The notes beneath the pieces are model-generated. The model was not told the origin of the DNA and made no database searches. It was given only the letters and a program-made list of their open reading frames with translations. Positions 25,479 through 33,861 of a stretch of 64,000 nucleotides of DNA are shown piece by piece. This DNA is from an uncultured Dehalococcoidia bacterium (lineage in GTDB: Bacteria > Chloroflexota > Dehalococcoidia > Lucifugimonadales > JADFKI01): assembly GCA_958295865.1 (NCBI GenBank), contig CATQHF010000006.1, positions 1-64,000 of the forward strand. Direction: 5' to 3'. The first letter of the stretch is position 1, and each line of letters begins with the position of its first letter. The position numbers and the translations under genes are program-made.

Positions 25479-26951
25479 ATGCTAGGCTTTAGCGTGAAAA
25501 AGTCGCTCATCTTGATGGGGTCGCTATTGGCGGTGGTTGCCATAGCAGCAATCGCCTGTTCGTCGCCCGCGCCCGCTCCGGCAATCGATGAAGCGCGGCT
25601 GCAAAGCATTGTAGAGGCCGCGGTGGCGAAGTCCGCGCCCGCTCCGATGGAGCAGGTCTCGGCGGATGAGATTTCGTCTATGGTCGAGTCTGCCATGATG
25701 GGCATGTCTGAGTCGCAGGTGTCCGCCAGCGATATTCAGGCGATGGTGGAGAGCGCGGTTGAGTCCGCGGCTATGGAAGGGGCAAGCCCTGAGGAGATTC
25801 AGGCAATGGTGGAAGGCGCGGTAATGGCTGCCTCTGCCGACGCCATTACCAGCGCGGATGTTCAGTCCGCAATCTCCATGGCAGTGATGGAAGCCCAGGA
25901 GAACATGATAACCAGCGAAGATGTGCAGGATGCCGTCTCCGGCGCCGTTATGGAGGCTGCCGCAAACTCCCTGACCGCAATGGAAATACAGGATATAGTT
26001 GAGAGTGCGCTAGAAGAGCGCGCGATGATGGAGGAGGATGCCACTAAGGAGACCATCATCTTCTCTGACCTCAACTGGACGAGCGCGCAGGTTCAGAACC
26101 GCATCGCGCAGTACATCGTGGAGAACGGCTACGGCTACCCCACTGATGTCATCTTGGGCGCTACCTTGCCTAACTTCCAGGGCTTGCAGAAGGGCGACAT
26201 CCATGTAGCGCTTGAAATCTGGCTGCCTAACCAGTCAATCGGTTGGGAGAAGGCAGTTGAAATTGGTGAAGTCGTATCGGTGGGCACTAGCTTGGTCGGC
26301 GACTGGCAGAGCACATTCGTCGTTCCTAAGTATATCGCTGACGCACATCCGGACCTGATGACTCCACAAGACCTGATGAAGCCGGAGTATCAGGAACTTT
26401 TCGCCACCGACGACAGCCGCGGCAAGGCGCGCCATGTGTCGTGTGTAATCGGGTGGTCTTGCGAACTGGTCAACACCACACAGATTGAAACCTATGGGCT
26501 GAACGACTCCTTGCATGTGATAAACCCGGGTTCACAGGAAGCGATGTTCGCAGATCTATATGCCGCGTATGAAAACGAAGAGCCGTGGCTAGGATATATG
26601 TGGGGCACGGGTGACCCCGCTCTGAAGCTCGACCTGGTTCGCCTTCAAGAGGCTCCCTACACCCAAGAGTGCTGGGATAGCGATAAGGGCTGCGCCTTCT
26701 CAGAGTCCCTGGTTCTCATAGCGGTTCACAAGAGCGTGCTCCCGCGCGCGCCTGAGGTCATCGGGATGCTCCAAAACTGGGAGTTCTCAATAGACATCTA
26801 CAAGAGCATCTTCCAGTGGATGGACGCCAACCCTGGCAGCGAAGCATCAGAGGCTGCCCAATGGTTCCTCAACAACAACAAGGTATGGGAAAGCTGGGTT
26901 ACGCCTGAAGCAGCGGCAGCAGTGAACGCCGCGCTTGCAGCTGAAGGCTAA
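25479..26951 (+). CDS. proX: Glycine betaine-type substrate-binding lipoprotein with long helical repeat stalk
   Basis: 490 aa from the ATG at 25479, which follows AAGGAG; the open frame back to 25410 lacks this. A signal peptide ends AIAAIAC with the lipidated Cys at residue 27. Next comes a stalk of about 160 residues with seven or so repeats of roughly 20 residues such as SASDIQAMVESAVESAA and SPEEIQAMVEGAVMAAS. The ProX/OpuAC domain begins near TIIFSDLNWTSAQVQNRIAQ. Ordinary ProX proteins lack this stalk, which may lift the receptor from the membrane or oligomerise it. It is the last gene of the operon. Confidence 0.9.
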   Translation: MLGFSVKKSLILMGSLLAVVAIAAIACSSPAPAPAIDEARLQSIVEAAVAKSAPAPMEQVSADEISSMVESAMMGMSESQVSASDIQAMVESAVESAAMEGASPEEIQAMVEGAVMAASADAITSADVQSAISMAVMEAQENMITSEDVQDAVSGAVMEAAANSLTAMEIQDIVESALEERAMMEEDATKETIIFSDLNWTSAQVQNRIAQYIVENGYGYPTDVILGATLPNFQGLQKGDIHVALEIWLPNQSIGWEKAVEIGEVVSVGTSLVGDWQSTFVVPKYIADAHPDLMTPQDLMKPEYQELFATDDSRGKARHVSCVIGWSCELVNTTQIETYGLNDSLHVINPGSQEAMFADLYAAYENEEPWLGYMWGTGDPALKLDLVRLQEAPYTQECWDSDKGCAFSESLVLIAVHKSVLPRAPEVIGMLQNWEFSIDIYKSIFQWMDANPGSEASEAAQWFLNNNKVWESWVTPEAAAAVNAALAAEG

Positions 26952-27015
26952 ACCCCCTGCCCCGCGAATAGATAACAGTTGACCGCACATCCGCTGCGGT
27001 AATGGCTGAAAGACA

Positions 27016-27048
27016 AGGGAGGCGACTTTCGCAGTCGCCTCCCTTTTT
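27016..27048 (+). terminator. Strong Rho-independent terminator of the ABC operon
   Basis: A perfect stem AGGGAGGCGACT/AGTCGCCTCCCT with a 5-nt loop is followed by a run of T. It lies 64 bp after the binding-protein stop codon. Confidence 0.93.
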
Positions 27049-27254
27049 GCGTGTTACACAGAGGGGCTGACAGGATGGTCGGGATGATGGAGTGAGGGCG
27101 AGCATAAGGGTTGCCATTGCGGGGGGTTCGCCCTTCGGCAAGCTCAGGATGCTCACCGGGAACGAAGAATGTTAGCACGCTCGACACGAACGGGGCTTGT
27201 GGTTGCGAAACGGCGGTGAGCGTGGACTTATGAGGCGGTTGGTGAGACACTGGC

Positions 27255-27512
27255 TCATAGCTCAGATGGGTCAGGTGGCGGCTCGTCGAACGGCTCGCCG
27301 CGCTCAAGCGCCGCTATCTTGCGCTCGTAGTACGCCTTCATCGCGGCGGAGCCTTCAGCCACGCCTTCGGCTCTGCCTACCGCCACGCCCTCAGCTCTGC
27401 CCACTTCCACGCCTTGGGCGTAGTCTTTGGCTTGTTGTGCCTTTTTGTCTTTCTCAATCCAGTCTTTTAGCATACCGGCGAGCACCATGATGGCTAATCC
27501 TCCTTCCACCAT
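27255..27512 (-). pseudogene. Truncated tandem copy (3) of the AEGV-repeat membrane gene
   Basis: An 85-codon in-frame remnant beginning MVEGGLAIMVLAGMLKDW. It lacks the first about 80 residues, including the first membrane span, of the full gene at 27930. It has two AEGVxxGR repeats and the same end GEPFDEPPPDPSEL. No Shine-Dalgarno precedes the possible ATG, so translation is doubtful. Confidence 0.6.
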
Positions 27513-27579
27513 GAACGGGGTTTGTGGTTGCGAAACGGCGGTGAGCGTGGACTTATGAGGCGGTTGGTGGGACACCGGC

Positions 27580-27861
27580 TCATAGCTCAGATGGGTCAGG
27601 CGGCGGCTCGTCGAACGGCTCGCCGCGTTCGAGTGCCTCTATCTTGCGCTCGTAGTACGCCTTCATCGCGGCGGAGCCTTCGGCCACGCCCTCGGCTCTG
27701 CCCATTTCCACGCCTTCGGCTCTGCCTACCGCCACGCCCTCGGCTCTGCCTACTTCCACGCCTTGGGCGTAGTCTTTGGCTTGTTGTGCCTTTTTGTCTT
27801 TCTCAATCCAGTCTTTTAGCATACCGGCGAGCACCATGATGGCTAATCCTCCTTCCACCAT
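27580..27861 (-). pseudogene. Truncated tandem copy (2) of the AEGV-repeat membrane gene
   Basis: A 93-codon in-frame remnant with the same truncation point (MVEGGLAIMV) as the copy at 27255, three AEGVxxGR repeats and an identical C-terminus. The shared breakpoint and near-identical spacer show that copies 2 and 3 arose from one truncated unit duplicated in tandem. No ribosome-binding site is visible. Confidence 0.6.
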
Positions 27862-27929
27862 GAACGGGGTTCGCGGTTGCCAAACGGCGATGGCCGTGAA
27901 CTTATGAAGTGGTTGACGGGAGCACCGGC

Positions 27930-28514
27930 TCATAGCTCAGATGGGTCAGGCGGCGGCTCGTCGAACGGCTCGCCGCGCTCAAGCGCCGCTATCTTGCGCT
28001 CGTAGTACGCCTTCATCGCGGCGGAGCCTTCGGCCACGCCTTCGGCTCTGCCGACTTCTACGCCTTCGGCTCTGCCTACCGCCACGCCCTCGGCCCTGCC
28101 CGCTTCCACACCTTCGGCTCTGCCTACCGCCACGCCCTCAGCTCTGCCCATTTCCACGCCCTCGGCTCTGCCTACTTCTACGGCTTCGGCGTAGTCTTTG
28201 GCTTGTTGTGCCTTTTTGTCTTTCTCAATCCAGTCTTTTAGCATACCGGCGAGCACCATGATGGCTAATCCTCCTTCCACCAGGTATATGGTCAGGACAA
28301 ATGATACGGGAGTGGCGTTCCTTATTTTCTCGGCTATGAATTCGGTGGCGGCGACATATTCGGCCGGCAGCCTGCTCCAGCACCACATAGTCGTGAGCAA
28401 GGCGGTGGTAACGAAGAACGCCCCGACATGCGCTGCGTAGTAGCGCCTGCGAATGCTTAGCAGGGATATGCGCTCGTCCTCATCGTCCGCTTTCTCTCTT
28501 TGGCGACGCCGCAA
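27930..28514 (-). CDS. Membrane protein with AEGVxxGR repeats (194 aa)
   Basis: Full-length member of the three-copy set. It starts at a TTG; codons MRRRQREKADDEDER give a charged N-terminus. Two hydrophobic segments (VGAFFVTTALLTTMWCW and SFVLTIYLVEGGLAIMVLAG) are followed by a coiled-coil-like KDWIEKDKKAQQAKDY. Then come about six GRAEGVxx repeats of 8 residues, and GSAAMKAYYERKIAALERG with a proline-rich acidic end. Similar EGxxEG repeat tails occur in Rpn-type transposase-like proteins, but no nuclease domain is present. The function is unknown. Confidence 0.65.
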   Translation of the reverse strand: MRRRQREKADDEDERISLLSIRRRYYAAHVGAFFVTTALLTTMWCWSRLPAEYVAATEFIAEKIRNATPVSFVLTIYLVEGGLAIMVLAGMLKDWIEKDKKAQQAKDYAEAVEVGRAEGVEMGRAEGVAVGRAEGVEAGRAEGVAVGRAEGVEVGRAEGVAEGSAAMKAYYERKIAALERGEPFDEPPPDPSEL

Positions 28515-28520
28515 AGTCCA

Positions 28521-28634
28521 TCACACGAGTATTACGACACCGATGCCGATGTAGCCTATCGACGCGCTCACGAGCGCAAAGAGCAGCGCTAATCCCAGAA
28601 CAAAGGGCACTAATCCCGCGCCTGATATTATCAT
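28521..28634 (-). CDS. Small hydrophobic protein (37 aa)
   Basis: Minus-strand ORF starting MIISGAGLVPFVLGLALL and ending GIGVVILV, almost entirely hydrophobic and probably one or two spans. It lies just upstream of the AEGV-repeat gene and 25 bp past the tmRNA terminator. No Shine-Dalgarno is evident; the ATG follows TATTAT directly. Its position suggests co-expression with the membrane gene. Confidence 0.4.
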   Translation of the reverse strand: MIISGAGLVPFVLGLALLFALVSASIGYIGIGVVILV

Positions 28635-28658
28635 ATAATACACGCACACGCTGGAAAT

Positions 28659-28684
28659 GAAAAAGCCCCTTGTGCAGGGGCTTT
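28659..28684 (-). terminator. Terminator downstream of tmRNA
   Basis: On the minus strand, AAAGCCCCT/AGGGGCTTT forms a stem with a 5-nt loop followed by TTTTC. It is 25 bp beyond the tmRNA 3' end. Confidence 0.85.
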
Positions 28685-28708
28685 GTCGGGGGTGTTTGTA
28701 GTAGTGGT

Positions 28709-29063
28709 TGGTGGAGACGGGGGAGGGTCGAACTCCCCGTCCAGAAGACTCTCCAACAAGGATGTACTACAGGCTTAGTCGGTAATTGAGTCTCGCTCTA
28801 AGAAGCACTTACCGACGGGTAACTTCGCAGAGCCAGCCGATGGGTAAAGCCATTCGATATCGGCGTCTGTCAGGCTTTCCCCCGATAATTTGGCACCCAA
28901 TCACCCCCCTCGAGGGGAAGGGATGGTGGATGTAGCCGCGGTTAAGCGGCTAGGGCGTACTCTTGAGAGTTGCCTGTTATGTTTTTGCCACTTTTAACGA
29001 GGTGTATGGCGCCTCGGCCTGCAATCCTGTAGAGACCGCCCCCTGTCGAACCCGCGCGTCCCC
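28709..29063 (-). ncRNA. ssrA: Transfer-messenger RNA (tmRNA)
   Basis: 355 nt. The 5' end GGGGACG pairs with the 3' CGTCTCC before an encoded ACCA. The T-arm GGGAGTTCGACCCTCCC and the 5' GGTTCGACAGGGGG stretch are canonical. The reading frame after TTAAAAGT gives the tag GKNITGNSQEYALAA and TAA, ending in the typical YALAA degron. A pseudoknot-rich region follows. It rescues stalled ribosomes with SmpB. The window also encodes a VLRF1 factor, another rescue activity. Confidence 0.96.
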
Positions 29064-29144
29064 ACTTACTGATGACATGATAGCACATTTTGGGCGGCGG
29101 CGGCACTAACCCGGATGGACTTCCAAAACCTGTGCGATAATATC

Positions 29145-29168
29145 AGGGGCGACCGGCCGGTCGCCCCT
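29145..29168. repeat. Perfect 24-bp palindrome
   Basis: Each half is AGGGGCGACCGG with its complement. The same palindrome occurs at 62853-62878, extended there by one base pair. It lies between ssrA and the transketolase-like gene and could form a hairpin in either transcript. Confidence 0.8.
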
Positions 29169-29224
29169 ACAAATGCGAAAATCAGATAGATGCCTCTGTC
29201 AGCCCTGAAGCCGCAAGGCGGTCG

Positions 29225-31786
29225 CTATTTCAGAGCCATTACGAGGCTTGCTTGACGGCTTATGCGTGTGTCGTGGTCGAGGGCGAAGCGCTTGACGCCG
29301 TTGTAGATGGAGTCGGCGTCGAGGTGCGCCTCGGCGATGACATCGGCTTCCGTGCCGCCTGTGAGCCACTGGTTATCCCAGTCGGATACGAGCGAGTATT
29401 CGTCGGTGAGGGGTCCGGCGTTCTGCACGGGCCACATGCGGCGCGTGCCGGTGGATACGACCGCCATGTCGTATATCGCTTCAGGCGGCAGCACCGAATC
29501 CTGGTACTCCTGCGGCTGGCGGCGGAAGAGCTCCTCGCTGATGGCAGCGATTACCTTGACATTTATTCCGTCTTCCTCAAGGCGGGGCAGCGCGGACACA
29601 AGGTTGACCGTGGAGGACGACCCCTGCACTATTACATAGCCCTGCTTGGGCTTGTCGTCGTCGAAATCGCGGATGACATAGAAGCCCTTTGCCGCTGCCT
29701 TCAGGTCGGTGTCCGCGAATGTACTGCGGTCGGATACGGGGAAGTCGGGGCGCGCCACTTCCAGCACGATGACTCCGACCTTGGGATCGCGCGCGGCAAT
29801 CTCGGCGGCGGCGAAGTAGCCGGCGGCAACATCGTTGTAGTCCCAGAAGCTCAGGGTGATTACCTGGCCTCTTGGGAAGAGCTTCCACACTTGCGGGGCG
29901 AATATGCCGAAGTGGGTGCGCGCGTCGGCGGCGGTTTCGGGGCCTGAGTGTCCGGCGAGGACATTGAGCACGCCAACGCGGAATGGGCTATCCTGGTTCT
30001 GCTGGCTCCAGACGCGAGATGGGAGGTACATCAGCGGCGTGAATGCGCCGTAGCTTCCGCTGAGCGCCCATACGCCCACATGCTTATCGGGATCGAGTGA
30101 TACCGACTGGCTGACGAAACCGACGGCGGTGGACACATTGCCCGCCTCCTGAATCGCCGCCTTCAGGCGTGTGCCGGTGGGGTTATGCACGGGGTCGTAG
30201 TGTCCCCAAAGCCCGCCAGGCTCGACGTTAATGGATTCGGCGAGGTCTGCCGCCACGATGACGAACTTGTTGTCGGTGACATAGTTCATGTACTTGGCGA
30301 TTTCGGATATGGCGCGGCGGGTGCCACGCACATTGCCCGGCTCTTCGAAGAGCTTTATGGATACATCCTTCTCTTCGCCGGATACATGGTTCTTGATGCT
30401 TACGGTCTGGGCGCTTGTGGGCAGGTTCTCGACTGCCAAGCGCGGGTCCTGGAACGAGTCGACGCCGCGGTCGATGCGGAGGGGCATGTCGTCATCGATG
30501 CTATCGCCGATGGCGACGAGCCTGTCGGCGAGCCAGTCGCCCAAGCCGTCCCGGTCGAGTACGGACATTGCGGCGTCTATGTTGCGCTTGAACTCCAGCA
30601 GGCGCTCGCGGGTGTCCGTAGCGGCGTTGCCGCTTCTGATGCCTTCAAACTCGATGCCGAAGCGCTGTTCGAAGGTGGCGGCAAGCGCCTGGAAGTAGTC
30701 GCCGTTGAAGGGGAAGGCGTAGGGATGGCTTGCGTAGCTGATAATCTGGTCGCCGTAGCCGGGAAGGCTGCCGTTGACGGCGGCGGGCCACCAGCCCTTG
30801 ACGGTGTTGCCGACGACAATCATAGGCCTGTCGTCGGTGGGGTCCCAGTCCTCCATGGTCTTCAGGACGCCCATTACCTGATCGTAGTCGTTGGCGTTGT
30901 CGAGCGCGAACACATTCCAGCCATACGATGCCCACTGGTCTTCGATGCGATAGCCGTCGTATTGAGGCTGGATGACGCCGCCGATAAGCTCGTCGTCGAT
31001 GCCGGCGTTGTTGTAGGACAGAAGGATACGCAGTCGCTTGCCGACCTGCTGGGCGACGGCTTGTGTCTTCATTTCCTGCGAGTGGCCGGAGGTCATGGCG
31101 AACTCGCCCTCGATTGCCATGATTTTGAGGCTTTCGGGCGCGCCCATCATATCCCAGAAGGCTGCCTTGCCGGCGGCGGTGGCGATGCCGATCCCCGAGG
31201 GCCCGCCGTTGACATCGTTGGTCATGTCGGTGGTTTCGGAGTGGCCTGCCAGCGAGCGGATGCCGCGTATGTTCGCCTGCGCCATCTCGGGGGCGTCGGT
31301 GAGGTTGAAGTCGCTGAGCAGCGTGTCCAGCGCGCCCCTGCCCCGCCGAAAACCGAGGCAGTCTATCGAGAGCATGCCCTGCTTGTGGTCGACGGCGTAG
31401 CGCGGGTCGCCTGTGCGGGCGTGCTTTCGCGCGAGCGCCTCGCCCATAATCATCCAGAGCGCGTAGGTTACGGGGGCGTTGTGTCCACCAGCGAGCATGA
31501 ACCTGTCAGCGTAGGGATGCTTGGGGCGGCGATAGTCGTAGCGCAAGCCGCCGTTCTCGGGGCCTGCCAGATGGGATGTTACCGTGTAGGGGGTGTAGGC
31601 GAGTGGGCCGCCAAAGTGCCCTGTCTGGGAGTAGTTGCCCAGCAGCACTAGCGTCATCGCGGTGAGGAAGCCGACTTCTTCAAAGCGACTTTTGTCGTAC
31701 TCGGGCAGCTCAACGGGCGTGCTCGCTCTGCTGCTTGATAGGGCGACGCGGTTGACCGTCGTAATCGAACCATTGGTGTTTGCCAT
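29225..31786 (-). CDS. Transketolase-like thiamine-diphosphate enzyme (about 853 aa)
   Basis: Starts at the ATG at 31786 after GGGAG; the frame is open to 31819. The N-terminal third matches transketolase: GNYSQTGHFGGPLAYTPYTV, RFMLAGGHNAPVTYALWMI, GPSGIGIATAAG, and IEGEFAMTSGHSQE in place of the usual GDGEL-type ThDP motif, then LSYNNAG. The middle and C-terminal pyrimidine-binding and transketolase C domains follow (VALSGSYGAFTPLMY, YVIVQGSSSTVNLV). At about 850 residues it is longer than standard transketolase (about 660). It could be a dehydrogenase E1 or phosphoketolase-like variant. It stands alone. Confidence 0.75.
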   Translation of the reverse strand: MANTNGSITTVNRVALSSSRASTPVELPEYDKSRFEEVGFLTAMTLVLLGNYSQTGHFGGPLAYTPYTVTSHLAGPENGGLRYDYRRPKHPYADRFMLAGGHNAPVTYALWMIMGEALARKHARTGDPRYAVDHKQGMLSIDCLGFRRGRGALDTLLSDFNLTDAPEMAQANIRGIRSLAGHSETTDMTNDVNGGPSGIGIATAAGKAAFWDMMGAPESLKIMAIEGEFAMTSGHSQEMKTQAVAQQVGKRLRILLSYNNAGIDDELIGGVIQPQYDGYRIEDQWASYGWNVFALDNANDYDQVMGVLKTMEDWDPTDDRPMIVVGNTVKGWWPAAVNGSLPGYGDQIISYASHPYAFPFNGDYFQALAATFEQRFGIEFEGIRSGNAATDTRERLLEFKRNIDAAMSVLDRDGLGDWLADRLVAIGDSIDDDMPLRIDRGVDSFQDPRLAVENLPTSAQTVSIKNHVSGEEKDVSIKLFEEPGNVRGTRRAISEIAKYMNYVTDNKFVIVAADLAESINVEPGGLWGHYDPVHNPTGTRLKAAIQEAGNVSTAVGFVSQSVSLDPDKHVGVWALSGSYGAFTPLMYLPSRVWSQQNQDSPFRVGVLNVLAGHSGPETAADARTHFGIFAPQVWKLFPRGQVITLSFWDYNDVAAGYFAAAEIAARDPKVGVIVLEVARPDFPVSDRSTFADTDLKAAAKGFYVIRDFDDDKPKQGYVIVQGSSSTVNLVSALPRLEEDGINVKVIAAISEELFRRQPQEYQDSVLPPEAIYDMAVVSTGTRRMWPVQNAGPLTDEYSLVSDWDNQWLTGGTEADVIAEAHLDADSIYNGVKRFALDHDTRISRQASLVMALK

Positions 31787-31920
31787 TCTGTAGCGCTCCC
31801 TGTTCCGTATTTTTTGCATGTCTTCCGCGATTGCGGATGTTATCAGCTAGTGGCGGCGGGTTTCGCGCCGCGCAACCGCAAGCAATCCATTCATTAGGAA
31901 GACAAGTTCATCATACCAAA

Positions 31921-31950
31921 CTTGCGCCATGTGTTGCTACATGGCGCAAG
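31921..31950 (-). terminator. 12-bp perfect stem-loop between two minus-strand units
   Basis: CTTGCGCCATGT/ACATGGCGCAAG with a 6-nt loop lies 74 bp after the DUF35 gene stop. On the minus strand it is followed by TTTGG only. It may terminate the thiolase/DUF35 transcript weakly or act in the leader of the transketolase-like gene. Confidence 0.5.
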
Positions 31951-32023
31951 GCGGCGAGTCGGTTTTTCGGTTGGCAGGCGTGTCGGGGACGGGCTTCTAC
32001 CCACGACATGGATGAAGGGGATG

Positions 32024-32440
32024 TCAGGCAGGCTCGAACATCGGGAGGGATACTTCGCCCTCGCCCTGGTCTTCCCAGCGCAGCTTGACGCGCATGCCGC
32101 AGTGGATGTCGTCTATGGGGTTGGCGACGCCCACGATGTTGGTCATAATCCTAAAGCCTTCGTCGAGGTCAACATAGGCTACGGCGTAGGGGCCGAGGTC
32201 GGCGAACGCGGGGTGTCGGCTCTGCATCACTACGCTGAAGGTGTACACCGCGCCTTCGCCCTTGGAGGTGTGCCATGTGGTGTCGTCCGTGCCGCAAATG
32301 ATGCAATACTTGCGCGGGTAGAACAAGACTTCGTTGCAGCCGCCGCATACCTGATACGCGAGTTCGTGGCGCTTGGTGGCTTCCCAAAAGGGTTCGGTGT
32401 CGGGTTCCGGAAATCGGGGTAGTGGTCGCTGTCCTGCCAT
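32024..32440 (-). CDS. Zn-ribbon/OB-fold protein (DUF35 family)
   Basis: 138 aa. The N-terminal rubredoxin-like zinc ribbon is CGGCNEVLFYPRKYCIICG (two CxxC pairs), followed by an OB fold (GAVYTFSVVMQSRH, AYVDLDEGFRIMTNIVG). DUF35 proteins bind acyl-CoA and work in a complex with thiolase-fold partners, for example in steroid side-chain aldolases. The thiolase-like gene lies upstream on the same strand, separated by a family B element. They are probably partners. Confidence 0.88.
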   Translation of the reverse strand: MAGQRPLPRFPEPDTEPFWEATKRHELAYQVCGGCNEVLFYPRKYCIICGTDDTTWHTSKGEGAVYTFSVVMQSRHPAFADLGPYAVAYVDLDEGFRIMTNIVGVANPIDDIHCGMRVKLRWEDQGEGEVSLPMFEPA

Positions 32441-32491
32441 TGTCGGGTCTCCTCAGTTAGGTTTTCAGGGGTGAGGTTGTCAGGGATCAGG

Positions 32492-32671
32492 ATAGGTTAT
32501 GTGGGCATTTGCGCCATTCCCGTGAAAACGGGAATCCAGAACTCAGAATGTAGGCTCTTTCGCATATTTCAGGCTATCTCAAAGCGCTGGATTCCTGCCC
32601 CTGCTTCCGCAGGGGTGACGTTCTTTCGCAGGAATGACGAGATAAAAAGTCAAAATGTCAACAGAGGCTAG
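32492..32671. mobile_element. Family B repeat element with nested hairpin
   Basis: About 180 bp. The right edge CTAG (32668-32671) overlaps the thiolase-like stop codon; the left edge is a mutated ATAG. The internal CTGGATTCCTG/CAGGAATGACG hairpin contains a nested CCCCTGC/GCAGGGG hairpin that the 51702 copy lacks. The element separates the thiolase-like and DUF35 genes. Confidence 0.7.
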
Positions 32672-33861
32672 TCCGCTGCCAAGATGGTTACGCCGGTGGC
32701 GTGGCGCGAGCCGAGCATGCCGCCGTTGCCGACGGCGACCGCTAGCTTCGGATCTTGCACCTGGGCGGTGGATTCGCCGCGCAGTTGGCGCGCCGCCTCG
32801 AGAAGCAGGAATATGCCGCGCTCGCCGGGGTGGTTGGACGACAAGCCGCCGCCGTCGGTGTTCATCGCGGGCTTGCGCGGGTCGTCGAAGCCCAGATGCC
32901 GCTGGCTCACATAGTCTCCGCCTTCGCCCTTTTTGCAGAAGCCCAAGTCTTCTATCATGCACATCACGGTTATGGAGAAGGAGTCGTAAGCCATCAGGAC
33001 ATCGATCTCGTCGGGGGTTACGCCCGCGTCGGCGAATGCGATTGGGCCGGACTGCGCGCCCGCGCTGACGGTTATATCGCCGCCGTTCTCGCGGTACTTG
33101 GTGGCTTCGCCCGTGCCGATAATCCATGCGGGCTTCTTGCGGCAGTTGGCGGCGACTTCGGGCGATGCGATGATGACCGCGCCGCCGCCGTCCGAAATCA
33201 TGCAGCATTCCAGCAGGTGCAGCGGGTGGGCTATTACGCGGGAGTCCACGACATCCTGCACGGTAATCTCGTTGACGCCGACGAATTCGAGGTCGGTCAT
33301 CGCCTTGACCGCCTCCGGGTTACGCATGGCATGGCGGCGGGTGACGACGGAGATTTCGGCGAACTGCTCGTCGGTGGTGCCGTACTGGTGCTTATGGCGG
33401 TTCTTGACCATGCCGTAGTTGGCGATGAGTGTTTGGCCCCAAGAGTCTTCCATGTTGGATGCGGGCGTCGCCTGCCCCTGCCCTGTCGCGCCGGCGGTGC
33501 CGATGTTGCGCCTGTCGGAGTGCGCGGTGGAGCCATAAGTGAGGAGCGCGACTTCGCACTTGCCCGCGGCTATCATCTTGGCGGCGTGGTTCGCCTGAAA
33601 CTCGTAGGAAGTGCCGCCGACGGCGGTGTTGTCGATGACTCTCGGCTTCAAGCCTAGGTATTCGGATATGCCCAAGCCGCCGATGCCCTGATGCGTGCCG
33701 GTGTCATATACGGCGTCTATGTCCTTGCCGGACAGGCCTGCGTCCTCGAGCGCCTTGATTGCGGACGCGGCTTTGATTTGCAGTGCGCTGGTGCCGGGGC
33801 CGACGACCCTGAGCGGGTATTCGTGGATACCGACGATTGCGGCTTCTCTGCGCTGCGGCAT
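32668..33861 (-). CDS. Thiolase-like protein (SCP2-thiolase/Ltp2 type), probably not a thiolase
   Basis: About 397 aa from the ATG at 33861, which has GGAGGGG upstream; the frame is open to 33897. The thiolase fold is seen in AAIVGIHEYPLR, ALEDAGLSGKDIDAVY, and the late motifs GGLSSNHPGERG and VGNGGMLGSRHATG, with both His-containing loops. The nucleophile Cys of true thiolases is missing: the segment reads TAVGGTSYEFQANHAAKMI. This resembles Ltp2-like aldolases that pair with DUF35 proteins, and a DUF35 gene lies next downstream. Confidence 0.82.
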   Translation of the reverse strand: MPQRREAAIVGIHEYPLRVVGPGTSALQIKAASAIKALEDAGLSGKDIDAVYDTGTHQGIGGLGISEYLGLKPRVIDNTAVGGTSYEFQANHAAKMIAAGKCEVALLTYGSTAHSDRRNIGTAGATGQGQATPASNMEDSWGQTLIANYGMVKNRHKHQYGTTDEQFAEISVVTRRHAMRNPEAVKAMTDLEFVGVNEITVQDVVDSRVIAHPLHLLECCMISDGGGAVIIASPEVAANCRKKPAWIIGTGEATKYRENGGDITVSAGAQSGPIAFADAGVTPDEIDVLMAYDSFSITVMCMIEDLGFCKKGEGGDYVSQRHLGFDDPRKPAMNTDGGGLSSNHPGERGIFLLLEAARQLRGESTAQVQDPKLAVAVGNGGMLGSRHATGVTILAAD

